A DNA stretch of 64,000 bases from Chloroflexota bacterium (GCA_026710825.1 JAPOQH010000121.1:100465-164464); one strand, 5' to 3'; shown: positions 28,280 through 38,344, numbered from the stretch's first letter. The notes: a model not told the origin generated them from the sequence alone. Translations and numbers: made by a program.

Positions 28280-30319
28280 CTATCCCAAGATCAGGTACAG
28301 CACAATGATGACCACGCCGCCGGCCGCCGCCACCAGCGGGTACGTCTGCACCTGCCCGTTTTGCGCCAACGCGATGAGGCCGCCAATGTTTCGCGATATC
28401 CAACCCACCAGGCCCACGATCCCGTCGACAATGTTCCGGTCTACCCAGTCCGTGATCGCCGCCACTATCCGGTAGAACACCCTCCCCACGATCAGACCCT
28501 CGTACAGATGGTCAAGGTAATACCTCTGTGCCAGCAACGTATGGACCACTCCGCCTTTTGTCAGCGGGTCGTTGTTGGTGAATGGGCGCGGCCACATGTA
28601 CGTGAGTACCGCCAGACCGATCCCTGCCAGCGCAACTACGTTGGAAATCACCGCCATGGCAATGCTGAACGGGGGCGCGTGGTGACCGTCATACAGGCCG
28701 GAAGCGAAGTACTCAGTCAGCCAGTGCGACGGTATCAACCCGAAAATGCTCTTGACCCCGATGGGATTCGCGATCCAGCCGGCCACCACTGCCGACACCC
28801 CCAGGAAAACCATCGGCCCTACCATGAACCACGGCGACTCGCCCAAATGGACGTGATGGGACACGCCCGTCGGCGCCGGTTGTCCGGCCTCCTCGCAGTC
28901 GTGCAGTTCCTGCTCGCCACCGCCTCGGAACTCCCCATGGAACGTCAGATGCACCATGCGGAACGAGTAGAACGCGGTCAGCAACACCCCCGCCAACAGC
29001 ATCAAAAACACCAACAAACTGACTGTCGTCGGTACCGCTCCGGTGCCCAGCCAGGCCTCCAGCAATATCTCGTCCTTGCTCCAGAACCCGGCCAGCGGGA
29101 AAATCCCCACCAGGCTCAGCGCGCCGATCACCGTCAACCAGTACGTGAACGGCATCGCCTTGCGCAGTCCGCCCATGTACATCATGTTGAACGTGCCAGC
29201 GGAGTGGTTGACGCTGCCCGCTCCCAGGAAAAGCAGAGCCTTGAAAAACGCGTGCGTGAACAGGTGGAACAGAGCGGCGTTGTAAGCCCCGATGCCCAGC
29301 GCGGCCATCATGTACCCCAACTGGCTCACCGTCGAATACGCCATCACCCTCTTGATGTCGTTGGCCGCCAACCCCATCGTCGCCGCAAACACCGCGGTGA
29401 ACGCCCCGATCAGGGCCACCACCATCATCGCGCCTTCCGATTCGGAGAACACCGGGAAGAAACGCCCCACCAGGAACACGCCCGCCGCGACCATCGTCGC
29501 CGCGTGGATCAGCGCACTCACCGGCGTCGGACCCTCCATCGCGTCCGGAAGCCAGGTATGCAGCGGGAATTGGCCGCTCTTGCCCGCCGCGCCGGCGAAC
29601 AACCCCAGGCACAGCCATAGCAACGCCCCGCCGGCCACGATCCCTGCGCCGCCTGCGGCCAACGGTGCGGCCGCCTGCCAGATATCGGGAATATGCAACG
29701 CATTCAGACCCTGTGCCGCGAATTCATCCGCTCGGAAGAACAGGAAGATTATCGCCAGCAGGAACCCCACGTCGCCGATCCGCGTGATGATGAACGCCTT
29801 TTTCGCCGCCGCCGCCGCCGATGGCCGTTCGTGCCAGAACCCGATCAGCAGGTAGGACGACAACCCCACCAGTTCCCAGAACGCGTACATCTGAACGATG
29901 TTCGAGGCCAGTACCAGGCCGATCATCGACGCGCTGAAAAGGGACATGTACGCGTAATAACGCGCGAAACTCTCGTCCCCATCCATGTACGCCATCGAGT
30001 AGATTTGCACCATCAGGCTGACGCCCGTCACCACCACCAGCATCACATTTGTCAGCGGATCCAGGAGCAAACCCATTTGGATCGAGGCCCCGGGTGCGAG
30101 GTTCAGCCAGAGGTGTGGCACGAAGTCGTACACCACGCCGTGCGCCGAAGACCGCAACAGCCAGAGGGACAACACAAACCCGATGCCCAACGCCAGTATG
30201 GTCAGGTAGCCCGCGGCCTTGGCCATGCTTGGCCCAAGCGGCCTCACTACCACGCCGATCAATAGGAACGACGCAACGGGCAGCAGGAAAATCGCCCAAA
30301 CCAGGGGTTCGGTCAGCAT
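28280..30319 (-). CDS. nuoL: NADH-quinone oxidoreductase subunit L
   Basis: 679 residues, slightly long. It is the distal proton-pumping subunit with the lateral helix HL. Visible are MYAFWELVGLSSYLLIGFW (TM5 Glu), KSGQFPLHTWLPDAMEGPTPVSALIHAATMV and MAYSTVSQLGYMMAALG. A hydrophilic insert (GEFRGGGEQELHDCEEAG) lies before the C-terminal helices. Confidence 0.96.
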   Translation of the reverse strand: MLTEPLVWAIFLLPVASFLLIGVVVRPLGPSMAKAAGYLTILALGIGFVLSLWLLRSSAHGVVYDFVPHLWLNLAPGASIQMGLLLDPLTNVMLVVVTGVSLMVQIYSMAYMDGDESFARYYAYMSLFSASMIGLVLASNIVQMYAFWELVGLSSYLLIGFWHERPSAAAAAKKAFIITRIGDVGFLLAIIFLFFRADEFAAQGLNALHIPDIWQAAAPLAAGGAGIVAGGALLWLCLGLFAGAAGKSGQFPLHTWLPDAMEGPTPVSALIHAATMVAAGVFLVGRFFPVFSESEGAMMVVALIGAFTAVFAATMGLAANDIKRVMAYSTVSQLGYMMAALGIGAYNAALFHLFTHAFFKALLFLGAGSVNHSAGTFNMMYMGGLRKAMPFTYWLTVIGALSLVGIFPLAGFWSKDEILLEAWLGTGAVPTTVSLLVFLMLLAGVLLTAFYSFRMVHLTFHGEFRGGGEQELHDCEEAGQPAPTGVSHHVHLGESPWFMVGPMVFLGVSAVVAGWIANPIGVKSIFGLIPSHWLTEYFASGLYDGHHAPPFSIAMAVISNVVALAGIGLAVLTYMWPRPFTNNDPLTKGGVVHTLLAQRYYLDHLYEGLIVGRVFYRIVAAITDWVDRNIVDGIVGLVGWISRNIGGLIALAQNGQVQTYPLVAAAGGVVIIVLYLILG

Positions 30320-30332
30320 ATTGAGCCGGTCC

Positions 30333-30527
30333 TCACAGCTTGCGGACGATCTCTTCCGCTACGTGCTCCCGTCCTTTGGGCACGTAGATGCGGAACGGGA
30401 CGCGCTCGCTCCAGTCCTGGATATCGCCTTCTGGCAAAATCCGGCTGGGGAGGCCTTCCGCTTCCAGGACCTCTTTCCAGATTTCTGCGGCCATCAAATT
30501 CGGCGCGCGTTTGAATTCAACCCACAT
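30333..30527 (-). CDS. Small DUF2007-like protein within the nuo operon
   Basis: 64 residues, MWVEFKRAPNLMAAEIWKEVLEAEG through PFRIYVPKGREHVAEEIVRKL. This beta-alpha-beta layout, with A...I...LE.EGI and V...EA..I, matches the DUF2007 'putative signal transducing protein' pattern. The function is unknown. It is inserted between nuoK (36 bp) and nuoL (13 bp) on the same strand, so it is co-expressed with complex I. Confidence 0.7.
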   Translation of the reverse strand: MWVEFKRAPNLMAAEIWKEVLEAEGLPSRILPEGDIQDWSERVPFRIYVPKGREHVAEEIVRKL

Positions 30528-30563
30528 TTCCGTTTAGTCGTAACCGTGCTAGCCGATTGTCCA

Positions 30564-30893
30564 TCAGTGCCGCATCGCGGCGGCGTCCGTCAGGTCAACG
30601 CTCTCATTCGTGCGGAACATCGCGAACACTATTCCAAGCCCCAGCGCGATCTCCGCAGCCGCCACCGTGATGATGAAAACCGCAAATACCTGCCCGGTCA
30701 GCACCGCCGACAGGGTTTCCTGCACCGCGTATGGCGCTACCCAACGACCCATCGCCACCAAGGTGAGATTCACTCCATTGAACATCAACTCAATGGACAT
30801 CAACACGGCGATAAAATTCTTCCGCGCCAATGCCCCGTATAAGCCAATGCAGAACAGGACGGCGGCGATGACCAGCATCGATTCCAGCGACAC
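30564..30893 (-). CDS. nuoK: NADH-quinone oxidoreductase subunit K
   Basis: 109 residues, three transmembrane helices. The conserved acidic residues of the proton path are seen in LMSIELMFNGVNL and in VAAAEIALGLGIV. Normal length. It starts five bases after the nuoJ stop. Confidence 0.96.
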   Translation of the reverse strand: MSLESMLVIAAVLFCIGLYGALARKNFIAVLMSIELMFNGVNLTLVAMGRWVAPYAVQETLSAVLTGQVFAVFIITVAAAEIALGLGIVFAMFRTNESVDLTDAAAMRH

Positions 30894-30898
30894 GGTCC

Positions 30899-31483
30899 CT
30901 ACCTCCCCCGCCCGCGCGCCAATGCCAGGCCGCCGATGGCCGCCGCCAATAGTAGCAGCGACACCGCTTCAAATGGCAGCACGAATTCGCCGATCAACAG
31001 GTCGGCCAACCCGCCGCCCGCGATGCTTTCCACTTCCTGTGCCGATAGCCCTGACGCTGCCAGCGACGACGCGTCCGGAATCCCAACCGCTTGCGTCTGC
31101 GCGATTTGCGATTGGCTTTCAAGCCCAAGCCCGGCCAGCGTGGTCCAATCCGTAGTCACCGCCGTGAATAACATCGCCGCCAACAGCAGAACTGACACCA
31201 ACGCCGCAGGTATCTGTAATCGGTTTGGGGTGTTGCCCTGCCGAACGTCGCGCGTCAGCATCACGCCGAAGATGAACAGCACCGCTATGGCGCCCACGTA
31301 GATCAATATCTGCACCACCGCCAGGAACTCGGCGTTCATCATCACGTAGAAGCCACCCACGGCGACGAATACCGTCGCAAGCAGCAGGGCGGCCCTGAAC
31401 AGGTCACGGACCATCACCACGCCCACCGCGCCACCAATCGCGACCACCGCCAGGGCCCAGAAGACTACCTGCTCAAACCACAT
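30899..31483 (-). CDS. nuoJ: NADH-quinone oxidoreductase subunit J
   Basis: 194 residues with five predicted helices. VIQILIYVGAIAVLFIFGVMLT (seen as VVQILIYVGAIAVLFIF) is the conserved TM3 pi-bulge segment. A loop of about 60 residues (from TVTTDWTTLAG to SIAGGGLADLL) separates the last two helices. The ATG directly abuts the nuoI stop. Confidence 0.95.
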   Translation of the reverse strand: MWFEQVVFWALAVVAIGGAVGVVMVRDLFRAALLLATVFVAVGGFYVMMNAEFLAVVQILIYVGAIAVLFIFGVMLTRDVRQGNTPNRLQIPAALVSVLLLAAMLFTAVTTDWTTLAGLGLESQSQIAQTQAVGIPDASSLAASGLSAQEVESIAGGGLADLLIGEFVLPFEAVSLLLLAAAIGGLALARGRGR

Positions 31484-32068
31484 TTAGGCTTCGTCCCCGG
31501 AGTCCCGCGTGGTGTTGCTCCCAGTCAAACGCATCCCCGCCTTTTCGTGCTGGTGCCACCGCCAACCCTCGCGCCCGACTTCTCTCCAGCCCAACGGTCG
31601 ACTGACGCCGGGGCGGTAGTCCATTCCTTCGAGTTGCGGGCGGAACCACGTGCTCGGATGCTTGTCTGCCTGTCGCAACCGGTCGATGGTGATCACCAGG
31701 TCGGTACGCTTGTACTGTCCCTCTTCGAATCCGCTGCCCATGAACAGGGCATCGTAAGGACAGGCCTCCACGCACAGACCGCAGAACATGCACCGTTGCA
31801 GTTCGATGTCGAACACCTCCAGGCGGTACTTGTCCCCCTGCAGTGGCGCGGTCTCGCTCGGCGATGTAACGATCTTGATGATCCCGAGCGGGCAATACTT
31901 GGCGCACGAAGCGCAGCCCGTGCAACGCTCCTCGTACCAGGTGAACTCCTCACCCCTGAATCGCGGATGCTGCTTCACCCGCTGCTCCGGATACGAGGTG
32001 GTGAACGGTTTGCGCGCCAGGTTGGTCAGCGTCACCAGCAGTCCCTTCGCCATTTCCAGTCCGTACAT
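31484..32068 (-). CDS. nuoI: NADH-quinone oxidoreductase subunit I
   Basis: 194 residues. Two 4Fe-4S ferredoxin motifs, CTGCASCAKYCP and CMFCGLCVEACP, hold clusters N6a and N6b that lead to N2 in NuoB. The C-terminal 70 residues are longer than in E. coli and Arg/Trp-rich. It lies between nuoH and nuoJ as usual. Confidence 0.95.
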   Translation of the reverse strand: MYGLEMAKGLLVTLTNLARKPFTTSYPEQRVKQHPRFRGEEFTWYEERCTGCASCAKYCPLGIIKIVTSPSETAPLQGDKYRLEVFDIELQRCMFCGLCVEACPYDALFMGSGFEEGQYKRTDLVITIDRLRQADKHPSTWFRPQLEGMDYRPGVSRPLGWREVGREGWRWHQHEKAGMRLTGSNTTRDSGDEA

Positions 32069-32085
32069 CGCGTCTCCTCCCAGCT

Positions 32086-33333
32086 TTATCCCACTTCAAT
32101 CGTCGGCACGCCGCGCACCATCGGCGCCGACGCCGTCATGGTGCGTGAACTGTTCCGGATTTTCTGACGGATTATCCGCCCGAAGAACGCTATCGACACC
32201 ACCGCCACCACCATGTTGATGCCCGCCATGATCCAGAGGTCAGACGTGCTCAATGTCCCGCTCGCGTCCCGCAGGAAGTACACCTCAAGGACCACGGCCG
32301 CCAGGTTGATGATGCTCAGCGGCATCAGGAACTTCCAGCAGACCGCCATTATCTGGTCCAACCGCAGTCTCGGGAAAGTCGACCGGATCCACACGAACAG
32401 GAATATCCCGATGAATGTCTTGATCAGGAACCACAACCAGCCCAGCCAGTCGGCCACCGGCCCGGCCCAGCCGGCCAGGAACAACGTGGCGATCAACCCC
32501 GAAACGAACAGCGCGCCGCCAAATTCCGCCGCCTGTATCAGCGCGAACTTGATCCCGCTGTATTCGGTGTGATAACCGGCGATGATCTCCGATTCTGCCT
32601 CGGCAACGTCGAACGGTGTCCGGTTCAACTCTGCCGACATCCCTGCCAGGAAAACGAAGAACGCCAACGGCTGCACCAGGAAGAAAGGCACGGCTTGCGC
32701 CACCACTATGTCGCCCAGTGACATCGAGCCCGCTACCACGACCACTCCCAGCAGCGAGAGCACCACCGGTACCTCGTAGCTGATCAGCACCGCCACCGCG
32801 CGACCCGCTCCAAACAGCGCATACCGGTTGTTAGACGCCCAGCCGGCCGTGAATATGGCGATCGACGTCAGTGAACTCACCGCCAGGATGAACAGCACCC
32901 CCACGTTCAGGTCAACCAGTGCCACGTCCTTGGCAAACGGTATGACCGCCGTCGCCACCAATAGCGACGAAACCATGATCACAGGCACAGCAGTGAACGC
33001 CAGCCGGTCGGCTCCGTACGGAATGATGTCCTCTTTCGTAATCAGCTTGGTCAGGTCTGCGATCGGCTGCAACGCTCCGAACGGCCCCCAGCGGTTGGGG
33101 CCCACGCGGTTCTGGAACCGCCCCAGCAGTCGGCGCTCTCCCCAACTCACGATCGCCGCGCCCAGCAGCACCGCATTGATCAGGATCAGCATGATCACCA
33201 GGCCGGCGATGACGTAAGCCAGCCAGCAGGGCACCAGATGCGCAGCCAACCCGTAAATCCAGTAGAAAAGCGGATTGCCGCCGAAAGCCCCTTCCGGGCT
33301 CAGCATGTTTTCAGGCGTGGTGATACAGCGCAT
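32086..33333 (-). CDS. nuoH: NADH-quinone oxidoreductase subunit H
   Basis: 415 residues, about eight helices. It forms much of the quinone chamber. Conserved blocks are GERRLLGRFQNRVGPNRWGPFG, the loop AELNRTPFDVAEAESEIIAGYHTEYSGIKFA, and WIRSTFPRLRLDQIM. The ATG overlaps the nuoD stop as TAATG, so translation is coupled. Confidence 0.96.
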   Translation of the reverse strand: MRCITTPENMLSPEGAFGGNPLFYWIYGLAAHLVPCWLAYVIAGLVIMLILINAVLLGAAIVSWGERRLLGRFQNRVGPNRWGPFGALQPIADLTKLITKEDIIPYGADRLAFTAVPVIMVSSLLVATAVIPFAKDVALVDLNVGVLFILAVSSLTSIAIFTAGWASNNRYALFGAGRAVAVLISYEVPVVLSLLGVVVVAGSMSLGDIVVAQAVPFFLVQPLAFFVFLAGMSAELNRTPFDVAEAESEIIAGYHTEYSGIKFALIQAAEFGGALFVSGLIATLFLAGWAGPVADWLGWLWFLIKTFIGIFLFVWIRSTFPRLRLDQIMAVCWKFLMPLSIINLAAVVLEVYFLRDASGTLSTSDLWIMAGINMVVAVVSIAFFGRIIRQKIRNSSRTMTASAPMVRGVPTIEVG

Positions 33334-34439
33334 TACCTGTCCACCTCGCCCATGTTTATGTCAACGCTGCCCAGCGACACGATCATGTCAGCCAGCTTCC
33401 AACCCAGGAGCAGATGCTCCGTGATCGTCAGGTTTATCAGCGAGGGGGAGCGGATTTTGCACCGATACGGCGAAACCCCGCCGTCGCTCACCAGGAAAAA
33501 CCCCAATTCTCCCTTGGATGCTTCCACCCTGCCGTATGCTTCCGCGCCCGGCTCGGCGCGAAGCACCAGAGGCAATTCAAGCCGCACTGGTCCCGGTTCG
33601 ATCTGCGCGATGCACTGGCGTACGATGCGCAGGCTCTGTCGGACTTCCTGCATTCTGACCCAGAACCGGTCGTAGTTGTCTCCGTTGCTGCCAATCGGCA
33701 CGTCGAAATCGACCTGATCGTAGGCGTCGTAGGGCGCCATTTTGCGCCAGTCCCAGTTGACTCCACTCGCCCTTAGCACCGGGCCGCTCACCGAGCAGTT
33801 GATGGCTACGTCAGCAGGCAGTGGGCTCACCCCACGCGTGCGCACCATCAGGATCTCGTTGTTCAGCAGGAGGTTTTCGATCTCCTCCAGCTCGCCTTCG
33901 AAGTCCTCGAGGAACTGGTCCAGGGCCGGCCAGAAGTCCGGCGGGGTATCTGAGAACACGCCGCCGGGACGCATGTAGCTCACCGTGATGCGAGCCCCGC
34001 ACAACATCTCAAACAGGTCCAGGATCCTCTCCCTGCTGCGGAAGGTGTACATCAGCGGAGTGCCAAACGCTCCCAGTTCTTGTACAAAAAAGCCCACCGC
34101 GATCAAATGGCTCGCGATGCGTTGAAGCTCCGCGGTCAGGGTGCGCAGGTACTTCCCCCGAGGCGGCGGTTCGATTCCCAGCAATTGCTCCACGGCCAGG
34201 CAGTAAGCCTGGTTGTTGATCATGGACGACGTGTAGTCGAGCCTGTCGGTCAGCGTAACCACTTGGACGTAGTTGCGTTCCTCGGCCAGTTTCTCGGAGC
34301 CTCGGTGCAGGTAGCCCAGAACCGGTTCCACTTCCACGATGTCTTCGCCGTCGAACGTTATCCGCACCCGGAACACTCCGTGCGTGCTCGGATGCTGCGG
34401 CCCGACGTTGACCGTCATTGGTTCAGTGCGAATCGTCAT
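33333..34439 (-). CDS. nuoD: NADH-quinone oxidoreductase subunit D
   Basis: 368 residues, the 49-kDa subunit lining the quinone site. Typical sequence includes NVGPQHPSTHGVFR with the quinone-proximal His, GYLHRGSEKLAE, SMINNQAYCLAVEQLLGI and the C-terminal DINMGEVDR. It is a separate gene from nuoC. Confidence 0.96.
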   Translation of the reverse strand: MTIRTEPMTVNVGPQHPSTHGVFRVRITFDGEDIVEVEPVLGYLHRGSEKLAEERNYVQVVTLTDRLDYTSSMINNQAYCLAVEQLLGIEPPPRGKYLRTLTAELQRIASHLIAVGFFVQELGAFGTPLMYTFRSRERILDLFEMLCGARITVSYMRPGGVFSDTPPDFWPALDQFLEDFEGELEEIENLLLNNEILMVRTRGVSPLPADVAINCSVSGPVLRASGVNWDWRKMAPYDAYDQVDFDVPIGSNGDNYDRFWVRMQEVRQSLRIVRQCIAQIEPGPVRLELPLVLRAEPGAEAYGRVEASKGELGFFLVSDGGVSPYRCKIRSPSLINLTITEHLLLGWKLADMIVSLGSVDINMGEVDR

Positions 34440-34460
34440 CGTGGAACTGCTGGCCCTGCC

Positions 34461-34904
34461 CTACAGAAAATCCTTGCGCAGCGGATGGCCGTCGAATCCT
34501 TCCCACAGCATGATCCGTTTCATGTTGGGGTGCCCGTTGAACCGGATCCCCATCAGATCCCAAATTTCGCGTTCCTGGAAATCTGCGCCTCGCCACACGT
34601 TGAATACGGATGCAGCGGAGGGCTCCTCCCGACCGTACACCCGGCTCCGCACCACACCCGTTTGCTGTTTCGCCAGGGACGTCAGGTGATACACCAGTTC
34701 AAAATACTCAATGAAGTCGATCGCGCTGATCGAATTCAGGAAAACAAAATCCGTTTCCGAGTCGTTGCGCAGGAAGTTGGCCACGGTTCCTATCGACTCC
34801 GGTCGCACCCACACGGCGGATTCGTCCCATTCAATCACCGCGTCCGGCGCTGCTTCCTGCAGACGCCGGCCCAGGGTTTCACCGGGTACCGCCGTCAGCG
34901 TCAC
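34461..34904 (-). CDS. nuoC: NADH-quinone oxidoreductase subunit C
   Basis: 147 residues from the GTG at 34902-34904, which overlaps the nuoB stop as GTGA and has GGAG nine bases upstream; a longer reading to 35,000 would lie within nuoB. The 30-kDa subunit signature [35 protein letters not shown] is present. It is shorter at the N-terminus than in E. coli. Confidence 0.93.
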   Translation of the reverse strand: MTLTAVPGETLGRRLQEAAPDAVIEWDESAVWVRPESIGTVANFLRNDSETDFVFLNSISAIDFIEYFELVYHLTSLAKQQTGVVRSRVYGREEPSAASVFNVWRGADFQEREIWDLMGIRFNGHPNMKRIMLWEGFDGHPLRKDFL

Positions 34905-35533
34905 GGCTTGAAACTCCGGTCTCCGATGTTGCGGTATTTCTTGATCTTCTCGTGCAGCTCCATGATCCCGTAGAGCAGCGCATCTGGCCGCGGCGGGCAT
35001 CCTGGCACGTACACGTCAACGGGCACGATGTGATCAACTCCGGGCACCACGCTGTACGACCCAAAATACGGCCCGCCGCTCGTCGCGCACACGCCCATCG
35101 ATATCACCCAGCGCGGCTCGGCCATCTGCTCGTAGATCCGCTTGATCGGCGGGGCCATCTTCCAAGTCACGGTTCCCGCCACGATCATCAGGTCCGCTTG
35201 CCTGGGCGACGCTCGAAACACTTCCATCCCGAAACGCGAGATGTCGAACCGTCCCATCGCCGTGGCCATCATTTCAAATGCGCAGCACGCCAGTCCAAAG
35301 GACACAGGCCACAATGCTGACTTCCGACTCCAGTTCACCAGCGCGTCCACCGACGTGACCATGAGGTTGCTCTTCAGGTCCTCAGGGACCTCGATGGCGG
35401 GCACCTCTATCGGCGATTGCGATGCCGCGATCAACTCGTTGACCGTTTGGCCCTCGGAGCGGTCTATCTCCCACGTGCGGGCGTGCAGTGGGCCACCCAC
35501 CGACGGCAGTTCAAAATGTGTCGATTCCTGCAT
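34901..35533 (-). CDS. nuoB: NADH-quinone oxidoreductase subunit B
   Basis: 210 residues from the ATG at 35531-35533, just after the nuoA stop; an ATG 18 bases upstream would overlap nuoA. It carries cluster N2, with [19 protein letters not shown] and [16 protein letters not shown] supplying the four Cys. An N-terminal extension of about 70 residues precedes the core. Confidence 0.94.
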   Translation of the reverse strand: MQESTHFELPSVGGPLHARTWEIDRSEGQTVNELIAASQSPIEVPAIEVPEDLKSNLMVTSVDALVNWSRKSALWPVSFGLACCAFEMMATAMGRFDISRFGMEVFRASPRQADLMIVAGTVTWKMAPPIKRIYEQMAEPRWVISMGVCATSGGPYFGSYSVVPGVDHIVPVDVYVPGCPPRPDALLYGIMELHEKIKKYRNIGDRSFKP

Positions 35534-35538
35534 CCCGT

Positions 35539-35925
35539 TCAGCCCTGCCATTCCAGATCGCGCTTGCGCCAGGCATACGCCCAGGCCAGTAGTAGGATCC
35601 CGACGAACACCGCCATTTCGATCAGGGCAAACAGCTCCAGCGTAAGGAACTTCGTCGCCCATGGGTAAAGGAACACCACCTCAACGTCGAATACCACGAA
35701 CAGGATGGCGAACATGTAGTAGCGAAACTGGAAGCGGTTCCATGTCCCGCCGATCGTCTGCACTCCACATTCGTATGTGTCGTGCTTGACGGGGTCGGGA
35801 CGATCCGGCCTGATGCCCAGGCGTGATAGGGCATACGATGCCCCCAGCATGCTGCAAGGGACGATTATGGAAATAGCCAGGAAGATGGCGATGAGGCCGT
35901 ATTGGCCAAAATAATCTTCTAGCAT
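35539..35925 (-). CDS. nuoA: NADH-quinone oxidoreductase subunit A
   Basis: 128 residues from [15 protein letters not shown], three helices. [40 protein letters not shown] contains the conserved Cys loop and Asp/Glu pair. It is the first nuo gene. A TATAAT box on the minus strand at 36,017-36,022 is placed to drive the operon, though its -35 is weak. Confidence 0.95.
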   Translation of the reverse strand: MLEDYFGQYGLIAIFLAISIIVPCSMLGASYALSRLGIRPDRPDPVKHDTYECGVQTIGGTWNRFQFRYYMFAILFVVFDVEVVFLYPWATKFLTLELFALIEMAVFVGILLLAWAYAWRKRDLEWQG

Positions 35926-36066
35926 TCTGGTATTTTGCCCTCCCGCCAAAGCGCCGCCAACCGTGCCAGTTAATTCGCAGGGCGGCGACAAACCGTCTGG
36001 CTAAATGAGCGGCGGCATTATACCATAACGAGGCTTCTGCAAACCCTGAATCATTCAAGGCTCACT

Positions 36067-36951
36067 ATGCCCCAGCATGCAAATATTGGCGATTGGACCA
36101 GCGGCTACGTTCGCGCCAACGGCATCCGCCATCACTACTTGGAGTGGGGCCATCCCGACGCTCAACCGCTGTTGATGCTCCATGCCACCGGCCTATGCGC
36201 TTGGCCGTGGAAACCCATCGCTCGCCGCCTCACGGAGCGCTATCGTGTCCTGGCGTTCGACCAGCGCGGACACGGCGACACCGACCCCTCCGATAAGGGT
36301 TACCGCTTCGAGTACGCCGGCGAAGATCTTGCGGCCATATTGCACGCGATGGAGTTGGTGCGCCCCAGCGTGATCGGCCATTCATCGGGTGGTCTGGCCA
36401 CCATCCTCGCCGCCAATCACCTGCCGGACGCGTTCGGTCCCGTCGTTCTCGTCGAGACCCGCGTCAGCAATGACGCGCCGACCGCTCCCTCTCAGGACCT
36501 CAACCGCCGCGCCGACCGCACCCGCATGAAGCGGCCCGTCTGGGAAACTCGGGAGGCCATGTTCGACGCCTACCGCACCCGTGCCGCATTCAAAGACTGG
36601 CAGGAAGAACCCTTCCGGCAATTCATCGAGGGTGGCACGCGCCTCCTGGACGACGGCCGCGCCGAGTTGAAGTGCCACCCCGAAACCGAGGCGACCTTCT
36701 ACGGTATGCGCGACGATCTCCAGGTCGGCGAATACCTGAAAGACCTCGCCGGCCAATGGCTCCTGCTCCTCGCCGATTACCCCGGATGCCAAAGGGTTGA
36801 CGACCCGGGAATCCGCGACTTCCAACGCTCGGTGCCCGGTTCCAGGGTGGTGCCCATGGGCAAGGGTAGTCATTTCCTACCCATGGAATACCCTGACGAC
36901 GTGTTGGCCACGATCATCGACTGGCTTGACTGCCATTCGGGTACCCGGTAA
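36067..36951 (+). CDS. Alpha/beta-fold hydrolase
   Basis: 294 residues. The fold is clear: MLHATGLCAWPWKPIARRL, VLAFDQRGHGDTD, then VIGHSSGGLATILAA with the nucleophile Ser in GHSSG. A late GSHFLPMEYPDDV supplies the likely catalytic His. It is cytoplasmic. The substrate (ester, enol-lactone or epoxide) cannot be inferred. It is divergent from nuoA, with about 140 bp between them. Confidence 0.88.
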   Translation: MPQHANIGDWTSGYVRANGIRHHYLEWGHPDAQPLLMLHATGLCAWPWKPIARRLTERYRVLAFDQRGHGDTDPSDKGYRFEYAGEDLAAILHAMELVRPSVIGHSSGGLATILAANHLPDAFGPVVLVETRVSNDAPTAPSQDLNRRADRTRMKRPVWETREAMFDAYRTRAAFKDWQEEPFRQFIEGGTRLLDDGRAELKCHPETEATFYGMRDDLQVGEYLKDLAGQWLLLLADYPGCQRVDDPGIRDFQRSVPGSRVVPMGKGSHFLPMEYPDDVLATIIDWLDCHSGTR

Positions 36952-37093
36952 CTCGCCCCATGCACTGCCCACGCTGTCGGAACAAAATGGCGCTCCAGCC
37001 TCGGACCCCGCACAAGCAGAAGAAATGGCGCTGTCCACAATGCCGTATCGTGCGCATGACACCGGCGTCGTATCGCCGCAGCAAGGAAAGGAT

Positions 37094-38344
37094 ATGACCC
37101 AAAGCCCAGCGGACAATCCCACACCGGCGAACGGCGGCCCTTTGGAGGGTCTTCGCGTCCTCGACCTGTCTATCATCGTCGCCGGCGGGACTGCCTCCTC
37201 CCTCATGGCCGATTTCGGCGCGGACGTCGTCAAGGTCGAACGCCCCGGAGCCGGCGACCCCCTGCGCAACTGGGGCCCTTTCTACAACGGTGTGTCGCTG
37301 TGGTGGAAGGTCCATTCCCGCAACAAGCGGTCCATCACCCTGAACATGGCGGATTCCAGCGGCCAGGACCTCCTCAAGCGTCTCGCCTCCCAGGCCGACG
37401 TTCTGATTGAAGGATTCCGGCCCGGCACCCTCGAACGCTGGGGTTTGGGACCATCCGACCTGCACGATCCGTCCGTGAATCCGGGCCTCGTCATTCTCCG
37501 TTTCTCCGGATTCGGGCAGACCGGCCCGTACAAGGATCGACCCGGTTTTGGCACCATCGCGGAATGCATGAGCGGCTATATCGGGATGACCGGATTCCCG
37601 GACACTCCGCCCAACCTGCCTCCGGTTCCCCTCGCCGACGAGATCGCCGGCGTTTTCGGCGCCATGGCCGGCATGATGGCAATCTACCGGCGCGACGCAG
37701 ACCGGCGTAACGGTTTGCCCGGTGCTGGTCAGGTCGTCGACCTGAGCCTTTTCGAGCCGTTGTTCCGGCTCTGCATCCCCCATCTCACTATCTACGACCG
37801 CCTCGGCGAAATCCGCGAACGCATCGGGAACGACTTTCCGGACGCCGCGCCTCGCAGCCTATACCGCACCGAAGATGATCGCTGGCTGGGCTTGTCCGCC
37901 ACCTCTCAAAACACCTGGGAGGGTCTGGCCCGCGCCATGGGATTTGATGAACTACTGGATGACCCCAGGTTTGCCAACAACGCTGCCCGCCTCGACAACA
38001 AGGACGCTCTCAACGAAATCCTCCAATCATGGTTGGGTAGCCGTCCAACCTCAGCCATCATGGATGAACTGATACCCGCGGGCGGCGTTGTTGGCCCGGT
38101 CTACAGCAGCGCTGACATCATCGCCGACCCCCATTACCAGCAGCGCGATGACATCGTCGAGATCGATGACCCTGAGATCGGCCACACCCGAATGCTCGGA
38201 CTCGTTCCGAAATTCAGTGAAACCCCGGGCGCTCTGCGCCATATGGGTCCCACCGTCGGCGAGCACAACGCCACCGTTTACGGCGATTGGCTCGGCCTGT
38301 ACCCCGACCAGCTCACCAAGCTGTCCGACAACGGTATCATATAG
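37094..38344 (+). CDS. CaiB/BaiF family CoA transferase
   Basis: 416 residues from the ATG at 37094-37096 (AAGGAAAGGA upstream). A family III CoA transferase: LEGLRVLDLSIIVAGGTASSLMADFGADVVKVERPGAGDPLR at the start, NKRSITLNM, DVLIEGFRPGTLERWGLG, and GAGQVVDLSLFEPLF with the probable catalytic Asp. It moves CoA between carboxylic acids; the substrate is unknown. rdgB begins two bases after its stop, so the genes are coupled. Confidence 0.92.
   Translation: MTQSPADNPTPANGGPLEGLRVLDLSIIVAGGTASSLMADFGADVVKVERPGAGDPLRNWGPFYNGVSLWWKVHSRNKRSITLNMADSSGQDLLKRLASQADVLIEGFRPGTLERWGLGPSDLHDPSVNPGLVILRFSGFGQTGPYKDRPGFGTIAECMSGYIGMTGFPDTPPNLPPVPLADEIAGVFGAMAGMMAIYRRDADRRNGLPGAGQVVDLSLFEPLFRLCIPHLTIYDRLGEIRERIGNDFPDAAPRSLYRTEDDRWLGLSATSQNTWEGLARAMGFDELLDDPRFANNAARLDNKDALNEILQSWLGSRPTSAIMDELIPAGGVVGPVYSSADIIADPHYQQRDDIVEIDDPEIGHTRMLGLVPKFSETPGALRHMGPTVGEHNATVYGDWLGLYPDQLTKLSDNGII

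Noticed and set aside
28361..29620. 419-codon plus-strand frame rich in His, Arg and Gln
   Set aside because: Antisense to nuoL; composition is that of a reverse-strand shadow of a membrane protein gene.
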